From positions 3,471,019 to 3,535,018 of the forward strand of contig NZ_CP088930.1 in the NCBI RefSeq assembly GCF_027594825.1: 64,000 nt of DNA. The letters run 5' to 3'. The position numbers were made by a program, and so were the translations under genes. A model generated the notes under the pieces. That model did no database searches. It was not told the DNA's origin and was given only the letters and a program-made list of their open reading frames with translations. Numbering within the stretch: the stretch's first letter is position 1; each line of letters begins with the position of its first letter. The DNA comes from Serratia liquefaciens. Its GTDB lineage: Bacteria; Pseudomonadota; Gammaproteobacteria; Enterobacterales; Enterobacteriaceae. Shown piece after piece: positions 37,872 to 46,032 of this stretch.

Positions 37872-38675
37872 TTAACCGGCCGATTGCGATTGCGCGATTT
37901 TTCTGTACAGGCAGCTGCGGATCCGATCGGTGAGGTGCCGCAGGCTTTCCCGGTTGCGCGCCGCGCGAGGGATGTTGACGCTGAATTCGTCGTCGATTCG
38001 TTTGTCGGCGGCGTCCAGGATCAGCACCCGATCGGACATCAGCACCGCTTCTTCGACGTCGTGCGTCACCATCACCATGGCGCGCGTACGCAGGTGGTTT
38101 TCTCCCCAAAGCGCCAGCAGATCGCCCCGCAGTTTTTGCGCGGTAAAGATATCGAGGGCGGAGAAGGGCTCGTCCAGCAGCAAGATGTCGGGCTCTACCG
38201 CCAGCGCCCGGGCGAAACCCACGCGCTGGCGCATACCGCCCGAAAGCTCGCGCGGCCAGGCGTGCTCATAGCCGGTCAGCCCCACCAGGCGTAGCAGCGC
38301 CCCCAGCCGCTCGGCGATCGTCTGCGGCGGCAGCTTTTGCGCCAGCAGGCCGAAGGCGATGTTGTCGTACACCGTCAGCCAGGGGTAAAGCGCGTAGGAC
38401 TGAAACACCATGCCGACGTTGGCGCTCGGGCCGTTGACCGGTTTGCTCGCCAGGGTGAGCGTGCCGCTGTCCGGCGGGATCAGCCCCGCCAGCATGCGCA
38501 GCAGCGTGGACTTGCCCGAGCCGGATTGCCCCAGAATGGTGACGAACTCGCCGGCGTGTATGGCCAGCGACACGTCGCGCAGCACGGGTTTGGGGTGTTT
38601 GTTTTCGCCGATAAACGTCTTGTTCAGCCGGCGGGCGCGGATAATCACGTCTTGAGTCACCATGTTGTTCCCCAT
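37872..38675 (-). CDS. NitT/TauT-type ABC ATPase, first copy
   Basis: This 267-residue ABC ATPase has Walker [16 protein letters not shown]-loop [12 protein letters not shown], signature [20 protein letters not shown], Walker [13 protein letters not shown] and switch His in VTHDVEEAV. It follows the double permease by three bases. It belongs with ATPases of nitrate, sulfonate or other anion importers, but the substrate is open. It is clearly a paralogue of the ATPase at 35390-36169. Confidence 0.9.
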   Translation of the reverse strand: MGNNMVTQDVIIRARRLNKTFIGENKHPKPVLRDVSLAIHAGEFVTILGQSGSGKSTLLRMLAGLIPPDSGTLTLASKPVNGPSANVGMVFQSYALYPWLTVYDNIAFGLLAQKLPPQTIAERLGALLRLVGLTGYEHAWPRELSGGMRQRVGFARALAVEPDILLLDEPFSALDIFTAQKLRGDLLALWGENHLRTRAMVMVTHDVEEAVLMSDRVLILDAADKRIDDEFSVNIPRAARNRESLRHLTDRIRSCLYRKIAQSQSAG

Positions 38676-38678
38676 TGA

Positions 38679-40424
38679 TCAGTCATATTTGAATTTGGTT
38701 TCCGCTATGCGATACAGCGGTTGCCAGACGAAGATGATGCACAATGCCACCAGCGCGCACATCGCTGCGCAGCCCAGTGCTGACTCCGGGTTCTTGCCGG
38801 CGTCGGTCACCACGGAAATGAAGGCGCCCAGCCCTGTGGCGCTGAGGGTGGTGCTGCCCCACTGGATCACCTCGGCGGCGATGGCGCTGTTCCAGGCGCC
38901 GCCGGCGGCGGAGATGATGCCGGTCACGATGTAGGGGAAAATCGCCGGCAGCATGTAGTAGCGCCACCAGCGAAAGCGACGCAGGCCGAAGGTTTCGCTG
39001 ACCTCGGTGATCTGCGTCGGAATGGCGGAGACGCCGGCGATCACGTTGAACAACACGTACCACTGGGTACCCAGCATGATCATCGGAATGGCCCACCAGC
39101 CGAGATCCTGATGATAAATGGCGATGAAGGCGGCGATCAGCGGGTAGAAAATGTTGGGCGGAATGGCCGCCAGGATCTGGATGATCGGCTGGAAGATCTT
39201 CACCAGGCGTGGATTCATGCCGATCCAGACTCCCAGCGGCGTGAAGATCGCCACGCTGAGCAGCATAGCCGCGACCACGCGCGCGGTAGTGAGCAGCATC
39301 CACTCCGGCAGCATGGCGAAGTACTGTTTGGGGAAGTATTCCCACAGCCGGTAACCGAACCAGACGCAGGCCAGCACCACGCCGAGATACCACAGGCTAC
39401 GCCACAGCCAATTACCTTTGGCGGCGAGGCGAAACAGGCGGTGCAGGCAGAGGGCGTACCACAGCCGCGGCAGCTTGAACAGCCACAGGTCAGCCAGCGC
39501 GCGCAGCGTGCTGCCCAAAGCTGCGCCGATGTGCGAGAAGGCCAGACTGTTGTAGAACCACGGATTGCCGAACGGCCGATTGGCGGTGACGTCTTCATAT
39601 TTGAAACGGGCGGTGTAACGCACCAGCGGGCGGAAAACCAGCTGATCGAGCAGCACGATATTGGCAGCCAGCGCGACGATCGCATACAGGATCGCCGCTA
39701 CGTTCTGCTGCGCCAGCGCTTCGGCGATATAGGAGCCGACGCCGGGTAATTCGACCGAGCGATCGCCAACCGGAATGGCTTCGGAGGCCACCAGGGCGAA
39801 CCAGGCGGCGGACTGCGACACCATGGCGTTCCACAGCAGGCCCGGCACCGAATAGACGAACTCCAGCCGCCAGAAGCGTTGCCACGGGTTGTAATTGAAG
39901 CTGCGCGCGGCTTCGTCCAGCTCCTTGGGCACGATGCGCAGCGTCTGATACAGCGTCAGCATCATGTTCCAGGCCTGGCCGGTAAACACCGCGAAGATGG
40001 CGGTGCACTCCAGCCCCATCACGCTGTGCGGGTAGAGGTTGAGAAAGTACACGGTGGTGAAGGTCAGGAACCCCACCAACGGCACCGACTCCATAAAGTT
40101 GACGAAGGGCAAGATCACCCGGCGCAGCGGCGCATAGCGCGCGGCCAGCACGGCGAACACCAGAGAGAACAGCAACGACCAGACCATGCCGAGGAGAAAG
40201 CGCATGCTGGTTCTGAGCGAATAATAGAGCAGATTCCAGGCATCGAGATTAATGGCGGAGACGTTCTGTTCATTGAAGTCGCCGTGCATGTCGCCCCAGG
40301 CGCGAATAAAAAATGCAATGAAGAAAACGCCGATGGCGATAACGATAAAGTCATTTAAATAAGACTTTCTGAAAATAGATGTACCCCGGTTATTTTGCAT
40401 AACGCAATACCTTAATTTTCCCAT
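38679..40424 (-). CDS. ABC permease with two fused permease domains (COG4986 type)
   Basis: This 581-residue inner-membrane protein has two binding-protein-dependent permease domains in one chain. The first (about 70-270) has the EAA-type loop ELDEAARSFNYNPWQRFWRLE. The second (about 370-575) has ITEVSETFGLRRFRWWRYYMLP. This duplicated architecture is that of COG4986, the anion-type permease. An ATG at 40400 has AAGG nine bases upstream and may be the true start. No substrate-binding protein gene lies in the window, so it is either encoded elsewhere or absent. With two ATPases and a porin it forms a nearly complete importer. Confidence 0.85.
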   Translation of the reverse strand: MGKLRYCVMQNNRGTSIFRKSYLNDFIVIAIGVFFIAFFIRAWGDMHGDFNEQNVSAINLDAWNLLYYSLRTSMRFLLGMVWSLLFSLVFAVLAARYAPLRRVILPFVNFMESVPLVGFLTFTTVYFLNLYPHSVMGLECTAIFAVFTGQAWNMMLTLYQTLRIVPKELDEAARSFNYNPWQRFWRLEFVYSVPGLLWNAMVSQSAAWFALVASEAIPVGDRSVELPGVGSYIAEALAQQNVAAILYAIVALAANIVLLDQLVFRPLVRYTARFKYEDVTANRPFGNPWFYNSLAFSHIGAALGSTLRALADLWLFKLPRLWYALCLHRLFRLAAKGNWLWRSLWYLGVVLACVWFGYRLWEYFPKQYFAMLPEWMLLTTARVVAAMLLSVAIFTPLGVWIGMNPRLVKIFQPIIQILAAIPPNIFYPLIAAFIAIYHQDLGWWAIPMIMLGTQWYVLFNVIAGVSAIPTQITEVSETFGLRRFRWWRYYMLPAIFPYIVTGIISAAGGAWNSAIAAEVIQWGSTTLSATGLGAFISVVTDAGKNPESALGCAAMCALVALCIIFVWQPLYRIAETKFKYD

Positions 40425-40568
40425 AAGAAATCCGTCGGCGCTCGGGGGAATATTCCCGGCGACCTCAGATAAATACCGCTACAGCGGTTGAGACAGACGT
40501 TGTTTTCGCAGCGGGGCGATGGGCGGGCCGGCAGAGCGGGAAAGGCCGTCAGAAGGGGAGCGGTTGCC

Positions 40569-40615
40569 GCATTCCGTGTCTTTCAGAATGCAACCTGGGT
40601 GGCATTACTGAAAGG
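40569..40615 (-). promoter_or_regulatory. Dyad upstream of the ABC permease (copy B)
   Basis: GCATTCCG-N7-CAGAATGC (40569-40591) is an inverted repeat with one mismatch. A third related element, GCATTACTGAAAGG, follows at 40602-40615. The half CTTTCAGAATGCAA matches copy A near 36400 in 13 of 14 bases, suggesting one regulator for both promoters. Confidence 0.55.
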
Positions 40616-40854
40616 CGCCCAATAGAATTAGCGTAAAACTAAAACTTTCATCGCCCATAGGGCCCTCCTCGGTTTAAATATGGCAGGGAGAGGGTAATGT
40701 GTTTTGCTAATAAAAAGCAATTGGTGGCATGCGGTTTTTATTGTTGATGTGTAACAGGATGAATATTCATTTTTTAATCGCTATATTCAGAAAATAAAAT
40801 AACCTATTGCGATGGCGATAAATACGGTAAAAGTAAATCGAAGCGAAATGAAAC

Positions 40855-40877
40855 GGCGCGCCTGAATGTCGCGCGCC
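40855..40877 (-). terminator. Hairpin after the half-OtsA gene
   Basis: The GGCGCGC/GCGCGCC stem has a nine-base loop and lies about ten bases past the stop on the minus strand. The following tract is T-rich but interrupted, so the strength is uncertain. Confidence 0.5.
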
Positions 40878-40886
40878 GCCGTAAAA

Positions 40887-41597
40887 TCAATAAACCTGTC
40901 TGCCATTGATCCCGGCGGGGAAAATGCCGGTGGCGAAGATGTGTCCGTTAACCTGCAACTGGTCGTCGGGCAGCATTTCGACCGGGTATTCGTGGGTCAG
41001 ATAGCTGAGAAAGTTGTTGCGGTCGTCGAGCGTCTGAAAGCCGATCAGATCGTAGAAAAACAGCGATTCGATTAAGCCGTGGTGCTCGGGGATCTGTCTG
41101 AGCAGCGCCGTCGACGGGAACGGCAAATGGAAGAAGAACGCGCAGGGGTTCAGCAACCCCTGTTCTTTCAGCGCCTGGCCGCAGGGCAACAGCTGGTAAT
41201 CATCAATGCAAATGATGTCGTTCGGGCAAACATACTCGCAGGCGATATCGGCGAAATGCCGGTTGAGCTGCCGATAAGCGCGGTAGTTCTCCGGCGTGAA
41301 ATGCGCCTTCTCCGGCCGGTTATGGAACACCGGCCACAGGCCATCGTGATAGTAGCCCTGATAGTGGAAGTGAAACTCCTCGGTCGACAGCGGAAAGGTC
41401 ACCTGTTCGTAGCCGCTGCGGTGCTGGTAACTGACCGGGCGCAGCGGCGCCTCGCCAAAGTTCTGTACGTCACCGTTCCAGCCCAGCCACAACCCGCGAT
41501 CGTCATCGCTCTGGCTGTCAGGCGATAGGGCCTGCGTAGCGCAGGCCAGATCCTTGCCGTCACACTGCTTATTCGAGATCAAAACCAAACGAGACAT
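40887..41597 (-). CDS. N-terminal half of a GT20 (trehalose-6-phosphate synthase-like) protein
   Basis: This 236-residue protein aligns with the N-terminal Rossmann domain of OtsA. Matching blocks are MSRLVLISNK, GLWLGWNGD, LWPVFHNRPE, the acceptor-side blocks DIICIDDYQLLPCGQALKEQG and CAFFFHLPFPS, and DLIGFQTLDDRNNFL. It ends at ATGIFPAGING, exactly where OtsA has its interdomain YPIGI motif, so the whole donor-binding C-terminal domain is missing. The Gly-rich loop after SNR is also absent. The remaining DNA to 40425 holds no second half. It cannot be a normal trehalose synthase. It follows a glutamine-synthetase-like gene by 32 bases in the same operon, and could be a binding or regulatory protein, or a degenerate gene kept in frame. 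Confidence 0.7.
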   Translation of the reverse strand: MSRLVLISNKQCDGKDLACATQALSPDSQSDDDRGLWLGWNGDVQNFGEAPLRPVSYQHRSGYEQVTFPLSTEEFHFHYQGYYHDGLWPVFHNRPEKAHFTPENYRAYRQLNRHFADIACEYVCPNDIICIDDYQLLPCGQALKEQGLLNPCAFFFHLPFPSTALLRQIPEHHGLIESLFFYDLIGFQTLDDRNNFLSYLTHEYPVEMLPDDQLQVNGHIFATGIFPAGINGRQVY

Positions 41598-41629
41598 GCT
41601 GCGTTCCTTGTTCAGGTTACGAATAGGGG

Positions 41630-43009
41630 TTAGAGCATCCAGCGGGTTTCCGCTTCGGTGACCTGCGCTTCAAAGCGGCGCAGCTCGGCGCTCTTGCAGG
41701 TGTGCCACAGCGCGGCAAACACCGGGCCGAGGCTTTCCTGCAACGGCGGGGTCTGCTGGAACAACGCCAATGCCTCCTGCTGGCTGAGCGGCAGTGCCAC
41801 CGCGTCGCCATTTTCATAGCCGTTGCCGCAGGCCGCCGGTGGCAGGGGCTGCGCGTGCTCCAGCCCATACAGCATACCGCTCAGCATCGCCGCTACGGCC
41901 AGATACGGGTTGGCATCGGCCCCGGCCAGCCGGTATTCGATGCGCTGGTTGGCATTGTCGGCGCAGGGCAAACGCAGTGCCACCGTGCGGTTGTTGTGGC
42001 CCCAGGAGGCGCGCAGCGGCACGTGCATGCCGGGGCGAAAGCGGCGGAACGCGTTAACGTTTGGCGCGAATATCGCCATCGAGGCCGGCATCAGCGCCAG
42101 CATGCCCGCCATCACCTGCGTCATGGTGGCGCTCAACTCGCCCGGCGGGCTGGCCAACAGGTTGTTGCCCTGTTCATCCTGCAGGCTGATGTGAAAATGC
42201 AAACCGCTGCCGGCGGCCTGGGCACAGGGTTTGGCCATAAAGCAGGCGTGCTGGTGGTGTTTCTCGGCGATCTGGCGCGTCAGCCGCTTCAGGGCCAGCA
42301 CCTGATCGCAGGCCTCCAGCACGCGAGCGCTGTGATGCAGGTTCAGCTCATACTGGCCGGAGGCCGCTTCGGCGACCACCCCGGTCAGCGGCAAGGCCTG
42401 TAGCCTGGCCTGATGCTCGATGTCATTGAGCAACGCCTGGTGGCGCTCCGGCGCATCGACAGAAAAACTCTGCGTTGGGCACCGTCCGGCGTCAGCCGGT
42501 TGCTGCAGCGGATCCTGCAGATAAAACTCCAGCTCTGCCGCCACGACCGGGAAGTAACCCTTGGCATGCAGGCGTTTTAGCACCTGTTGCAGCACCACGC
42601 GCGGCTCCAGTTCGCAGGCGTCGCCGTCGGCATTTTTCATCGTCAGCAACAATTGAGCATGGTGCTGCGGATCGCGGGCGCAGGGCCGCAAGGTACCGGG
42701 CACCGGAAGACATAACCTGTCCGGCTCGCCGGCCTGTTGGCCCAGTCCGCTCTCTTCGATCACCTGGCCGCCAAGATCCATGGCGTAGATCGACAGCGGG
42801 AAATAACAGCCTTTATCCAGCGCAAAAAGCTCGGCGACAGGCAACCTTTTTCCGCGGAATTGACCGTTCAGATCGTTGAGATAAATATCGACGTGTTCGG
42901 TGTCCGGGTAGCGCTGTAAATACTGTTCCACTTCTTTGTGGAATGAACGCGCCTGCGAAGCGGGAATATCTGCCAGCAGCGGGTTAAAACCAATAACGTT
43001 AGCATGCAT
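41630..43009 (-). CDS. Glutamine-synthetase-family gamma-glutamyl ligase (PuuA-like)
   Basis: This 459-residue type I glutamine synthetase fold is predicted to join glutamate to an amine with ATP. Motifs are VAAELEFYL (metal Glu), SGQYELNLHHS, GSGLHFHISL, the phosphate/glutamate-binding NRTVALRLP and QRIEYRLAGADANPYLA. The length fits PuuA-type gamma-glutamylpolyamine synthetases (about 470). The adenylylation Tyr loop of true GlnA is not evident. Other Puu genes are absent, so the amine may not be putrescine. It is the first gene of a two-gene operon with the half-GT20 protein. Confidence 0.88.
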   Translation of the reverse strand: MHANVIGFNPLLADIPASQARSFHKEVEQYLQRYPDTEHVDIYLNDLNGQFRGKRLPVAELFALDKGCYFPLSIYAMDLGGQVIEESGLGQQAGEPDRLCLPVPGTLRPCARDPQHHAQLLLTMKNADGDACELEPRVVLQQVLKRLHAKGYFPVVAAELEFYLQDPLQQPADAGRCPTQSFSVDAPERHQALLNDIEHQARLQALPLTGVVAEAASGQYELNLHHSARVLEACDQVLALKRLTRQIAEKHHQHACFMAKPCAQAAGSGLHFHISLQDEQGNNLLASPPGELSATMTQVMAGMLALMPASMAIFAPNVNAFRRFRPGMHVPLRASWGHNNRTVALRLPCADNANQRIEYRLAGADANPYLAVAAMLSGMLYGLEHAQPLPPAACGNGYENGDAVALPLSQQEALALFQQTPPLQESLGPVFAALWHTCKSAELRRFEAQVTEAETRWML

Positions 43010-43266
43010 GGCAGCCCCCGAAATAAATGAAAACAGCGGGGGAAATTATTATCAGGGCAGGGGATAAACACATGAGGCATCCGTCTCGTAAGGCCATATT
43101 GGCGATGTAATGATGTTATCCGCGCCCCTAAAACCTGTCTGTAAAAACGCCGTAACTTTATTTATGGCCGGAATAAAAAAGCTGTAAATAAGGGGCGTGG
43201 TTCTGATGGCCGAAGAATAAAAGGCTGCATATACTGCTGAGAACGCCGTTATAAGGAGAGAAAATA

Positions 43267-43581
43267 ATGATCAGAGTTTTTATCGTGTTTGCCGCCGTGA
43301 TGACGGCGTTCAGCGCCGGGGCCTCCTCTGAAGCGGCATGGGCCAGCGGCGATAAAGCACTGCAAGCCGCCTGCCTGAAAGCCAGCAGTTTGAAAGGGGC
43401 CAAAGCCATCGGCAGCATTATCCATTATGGTGACGACGTCGGTTACTCGGCCCTGTTGATCGCCGGGCGCTATCCGCAGGCGTTTATGCATAACAAAGCG
43501 GGCAAAGAGCTGTGCCTTTACCAACGAGCCACTAAAAAGGCGGTGGTTCAGGACGCTGACGAGATGGCGGGGAAGCCATAG
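43267..43581 (+). CDS. Small secreted protein of unknown function
   Basis: This 104-residue protein has a signal peptide (MIRVFIVFAAVMTAFSAGASSEA) and two Cys (LQAACLKASS, KELCLYQ) that could form a periplasmic disulphide. The start has a strong AAGGAGAG site. I do not recognise a function. It stands alone between the ligase operon and a toxin-antitoxin pair. Confidence 0.7.
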   Translation: MIRVFIVFAAVMTAFSAGASSEAAWASGDKALQAACLKASSLKGAKAIGSIIHYGDDVGYSALLIAGRYPQAFMHNKAGKELCLYQRATKKAVVQDADEMAGKP

Positions 43582-43648
43582 CAGCAGGGTTCTTGGCAGT
43601 ACAGTTTTAAAAATGGCGTTGTAATTATAGGCTGTGCTCTATATCTTA

Positions 43649-43670
43649 TTTATAGATTGTAGTCTATAAA
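43649..43670. promoter_or_regulatory. Operator of the HigBA-type module
   Basis: The perfect inverted repeat TTTATAGA-N6-TCTATAAA lies immediately upstream of the toxin gene. This is the usual position of the antitoxin's autorepression site. Confidence 0.75.
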
Positions 43671-43681
43671 AAGGGAATGCC

Positions 43682-44032
43682 ATATGGACTGTCATAACAA
43701 CGGAAGAGTTTGATCGATGGTTTGTATCGCAAGATGACCTTACCCAGGAAAAGGTGCTTGCTGCATTGGTGATGCTTGAGAGAGGTGGCCCCAACTTATC
43801 CCGCCCATTTGTAGATTCGTTGAAGGAGTCGCAGCATTCCAATATGAAAGAGTTGCGAATCCAACATAAGGGGCGGCCAATTCGTGCTTTCTTTGCATTC
43901 GATCCTGTACGCCAAGCTATCGTTTTGTGTGCCGGCGACAAGACAGGCAATGAGAAGCGGTTTTACAAAGTCATGCTACCTATTGCCGATGCGCAGTTTA
44001 CCCAGCATTTGATGTGTAATTTTGAGGAGTAA
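43682..44032 (+). CDS. RelE/HigB-type (Gp49-like) toxin with an abnormal start
   Basis: This 116-codon toxin frame has family blocks WTVITTEEFDRWFVSQ, RPFVDSLKESQHSNMKELRIQH, RAFFAFDPVRQAIVLCAGDKTGN and EKRFYKVMLPIADAQF. Such toxins cleave mRNA at the ribosome. The first codon expected to be ATG is ATA (43682-43684), and the in-frame TAA lies only four codons upstream. The nearby ATG (43683) is in another frame and stops after nine codons. A GTG at 43754 would give a protein lacking the first 24 residues. So the toxin either uses a rare ATA start or has lost its start. The antitoxin follows three bases after the stop. Confidence 0.8.
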   Translation: MWTVITTEEFDRWFVSQDDLTQEKVLAALVMLERGGPNLSRPFVDSLKESQHSNMKELRIQHKGRPIRAFFAFDPVRQAIVLCAGDKTGNEKRFYKVMLPIADAQFTQHLMCNFEE

Positions 44033-44035
44033 CCA

Positions 44036-44335
44036 ATGGGTACTTTAAAAGAAATGTTAGCTTCGCGTACCCCTGATAGCAGGCAGCGAATTGAGGAAAT
44101 GGCAGAGGAAATGCTGCTGGAAACGCGCTTATATGAGGTGCGGGAGGCACTGGATATTTCACAGCAAACACTGGCGAATAATCTCGGTATTTCGCAACCC
44201 TCTGTTGCTGCTATAGAGCAACGTGGCAATGAACTGAAGATTTCGACATTAAAACGGTATGTGGAAGCGATGGGCGGAACACTGCGGCTGGATATTGAAC
44301 TGCCGGATGGCAAACACGTTGGATTTAGGGTTTAA
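44036..44335 (+). CDS. HigA-type XRE antitoxin
   Basis: This 99-residue antitoxin has a helix-turn-helix (YEVREALDISQQTLANNLGISQPSVAAIEQRGNEL) and the ending LKRYVEAMGGTLRLDIELPDG typical of antitoxins paired with Gp49-like toxins. It begins three bases after the toxin stop in the toxin-first order of HigBA systems and probably represses the operon through the dyad at 43649. Confidence 0.9.
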   Translation: MGTLKEMLASRTPDSRQRIEEMAEEMLLETRLYEVREALDISQQTLANNLGISQPSVAAIEQRGNELKISTLKRYVEAMGGTLRLDIELPDGKHVGFRV

Positions 44336-44348
44336 AACGATAAAAAAA

Positions 44349-44367
44349 AGGGCGCCGAGGCGCCCTT
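44349..44367. terminator. Bidirectional terminator between higA and yncE
   Basis: The stem GGGCGCC/GGCGCCC has a two-base loop. An A-run lies on the left and TTA on the right, between two convergent genes. Confidence 0.8.
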
Positions 44368-44373
44368 ATGCTG

Positions 44374-45450
44374 TTATTTCAACGCGATACGGATCACGTC
44401 GTCCGGCGCCGTGGCTTCTTTCTCACGGCTTGAAGCCTGTTTGACGCTCACGTACAGCGTCTGACCATCCGGTGACAGCGCCAGGCTGTTCGGGTGGGTT
44501 GGGGTCTTGATGGTTTGCAGCAGCTTGTAGTTCTTGGCGTCGATCACGCTGACCTGGCCTGCCTGACGATGGGTGACATACACCTCATTGCGCGTCGGGT
44601 TGAACAGGACCGCCAGTGATTCCGGCACGTCGATTTTGCTCAAAATCTTGCCGTCGCGGGTATCGACCACCAGCACCTGTGCTTGCTTGGAGTCGGTGAT
44701 AAAGGCGCGATGCGTGGCAGGATCCAAGCTGGTGTTCAGGAAGAAGTGCTCTTTGGACTCGTCCAATTTCTTGCGGCTGAGCACCTTGTTGGTTTTGGTG
44801 TCGATAGTCACCAGCTCGCCGTCGGCGTTGGTCACGTACAGGCGGCTTGCGGCCGCATCCAGCGCCAGACCGGTACCGTATTTGCCGGTTTCGGTGATGG
44901 TGGTGCGCAGGGTCAGGTCTTTGCCGTCCACTACCCAAACCACGCTGGATTCACCCAGCCCGGTGATATACAGGGTGTCGGTGGTGGCGTCGGCCACCAG
45001 CTCACGCGGTGCCAGCGGTTTTACCGTCTCGGAGCGTTTACGCGCATCCAGCACCAGGCGGCCTTTAACCTCACCGGTTTTACCGTCGATGGCCGTGACC
45101 GAGTTATTGACGGTGTTGCCGAAGAATAGCGTGTCGGTTTTGCTGTTAATGGCCGCGCCGAAAGGTTTGATATCGTTGTGAATGATCTGGGTGATATCCA
45201 GCGTTTGCGGATCCAAACGATACACTACGCCGCCTTTGTCCAGCTTGCGGCTTTGTGAGGTGGCCAGATACAGCGCGTTCTCGCCCTGGCTGTAGACCAT
45301 CTCATAAGCGCCTTTGCCGACGGGCTTGCGCAGCAGTTCCGGCTCGCCCTGGGCCAGCAGCGGGGCGGAAAACAGCATTGAAGTGAGCAGCAGCAGTGGG
45401 AAAGCGGCGCGTGCGCCAAAGCGGCGGCTGGTGGTTGTTGCAGAGTTCAT
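44374..45450 (-). CDS. yncE: YncE-like periplasmic seven-bladed beta-propeller
   Basis: This 358-residue protein has a signal peptide (about 1-33, ending SAPLLAQG) and seven YVTN-type propeller blades, for example LYVTNADGELVTIDTKTNKVL and SLALSPDGQTLYVSVKQ. E. coli YncE is similar in length, secreted, binds DNA in vitro and is derepressed without Fur; its true role is unknown. A GGAGAGG ribosome site precedes the ATG. A Fur-like box lies about 120 bases upstream. The yncD receptor that is linked in E. coli is not here. Confidence 0.9.
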   Translation of the reverse strand: MNSATTTSRRFGARAAFPLLLLTSMLFSAPLLAQGEPELLRKPVGKGAYEMVYSQGENALYLATSQSRKLDKGGVVYRLDPQTLDITQIIHNDIKPFGAAINSKTDTLFFGNTVNNSVTAIDGKTGEVKGRLVLDARKRSETVKPLAPRELVADATTDTLYITGLGESSVVWVVDGKDLTLRTTITETGKYGTGLALDAAASRLYVTNADGELVTIDTKTNKVLSRKKLDESKEHFFLNTSLDPATHRAFITDSKQAQVLVVDTRDGKILSKIDVPESLAVLFNPTRNEVYVTHRQAGQVSVIDAKNYKLLQTIKTPTHPNSLALSPDGQTLYVSVKQASSREKEATAPDDVIRIALK

Positions 45451-45570
45451 AACCTCTCCATGGAGTTAAAATGCCTGTCGCCGCAGGGCGGTTGCCCAGA
45501 GGCTAAAAAGCTCAACATTGAATTCAAAGCAAAATCCGGCCGGTCGCATCGCGCCGGGCCTTCTGTTTGC

Positions 45571-45588
45571 GAATAATAATCATTATTC
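45571..45588. promoter_or_regulatory. Fur-like box upstream of yncE
   Basis: GAATAATAATCATTATTC is a near-perfect palindrome close to the Fur consensus GATAATGATAATCATTATC. It lies about 120 bases upstream of yncE and fits iron repression of that gene. Confidence 0.7.
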
Positions 45589-45601
45589 ATGCTGGAGGGG
45601 A

Positions 45602-46032
45602 GTGATTTCTACCCAGGCTGGGGTGAAAATCACAATGTGAAGAGTGGGCAGAAGGTTGCCGATGCCTTGCCGCCGCGTGGGTTTCCTGGTTTTCCCTGCG
45701 GGCAGATAACAAATAATTAATTTAGCTGCGTTATTGTTTGGTGGCTGTAATAATATTTATTTGTTATCTCTTATAATAAAAACCCGATAATAACGGAGGT
45801 TTCTGCAGGTTAAAAAACCTCATTTTGTACGTTATATGAGCGGTTAATTACATTGTCTTGCATTGAATTACAGTTGAATACTTTTAGGGTGAAAAAGTCA
45901 TCCGGTGGTGAATAATCTCAGGTTATGACATGAATTTTTATAACTTGCGTCATTTGCACACATCGGGTAATTGTTTATGCGTGGCTTAAGACCACCGTAT
46001 TTATAAAAATAATTTTTCGGGCAGGGGTAATA
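45602..46032. other. AT-rich divergent gap between yncE and a porin gene
   Basis: About 430 bases without a gene. It is unusually AT-rich for this genome from 45710 on, and presumably holds the porin promoter and leader. I see no clear operator beyond the Fur-like box to its left. Confidence 0.5.

Larger units (their letters stand above)
40425..40886. other. Gap between the ABC operon and the half-OtsA gene
   Basis: About 460 bases without a gene. It holds a dyad near 40569-40615 and a GC-rich hairpin near 40855-40877 that could end the upstream operon. The middle, 40680-40850, is AT-rich, with no recognisable element. Confidence 0.5.

Noticed and set aside
40593..40615. Possible sigma-54 promoter upstream of the ABC permease
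   Set aside because: TTGCA is present, but the -24 element reads TGCCAC and the equivalent place at copy A does not fit at all.
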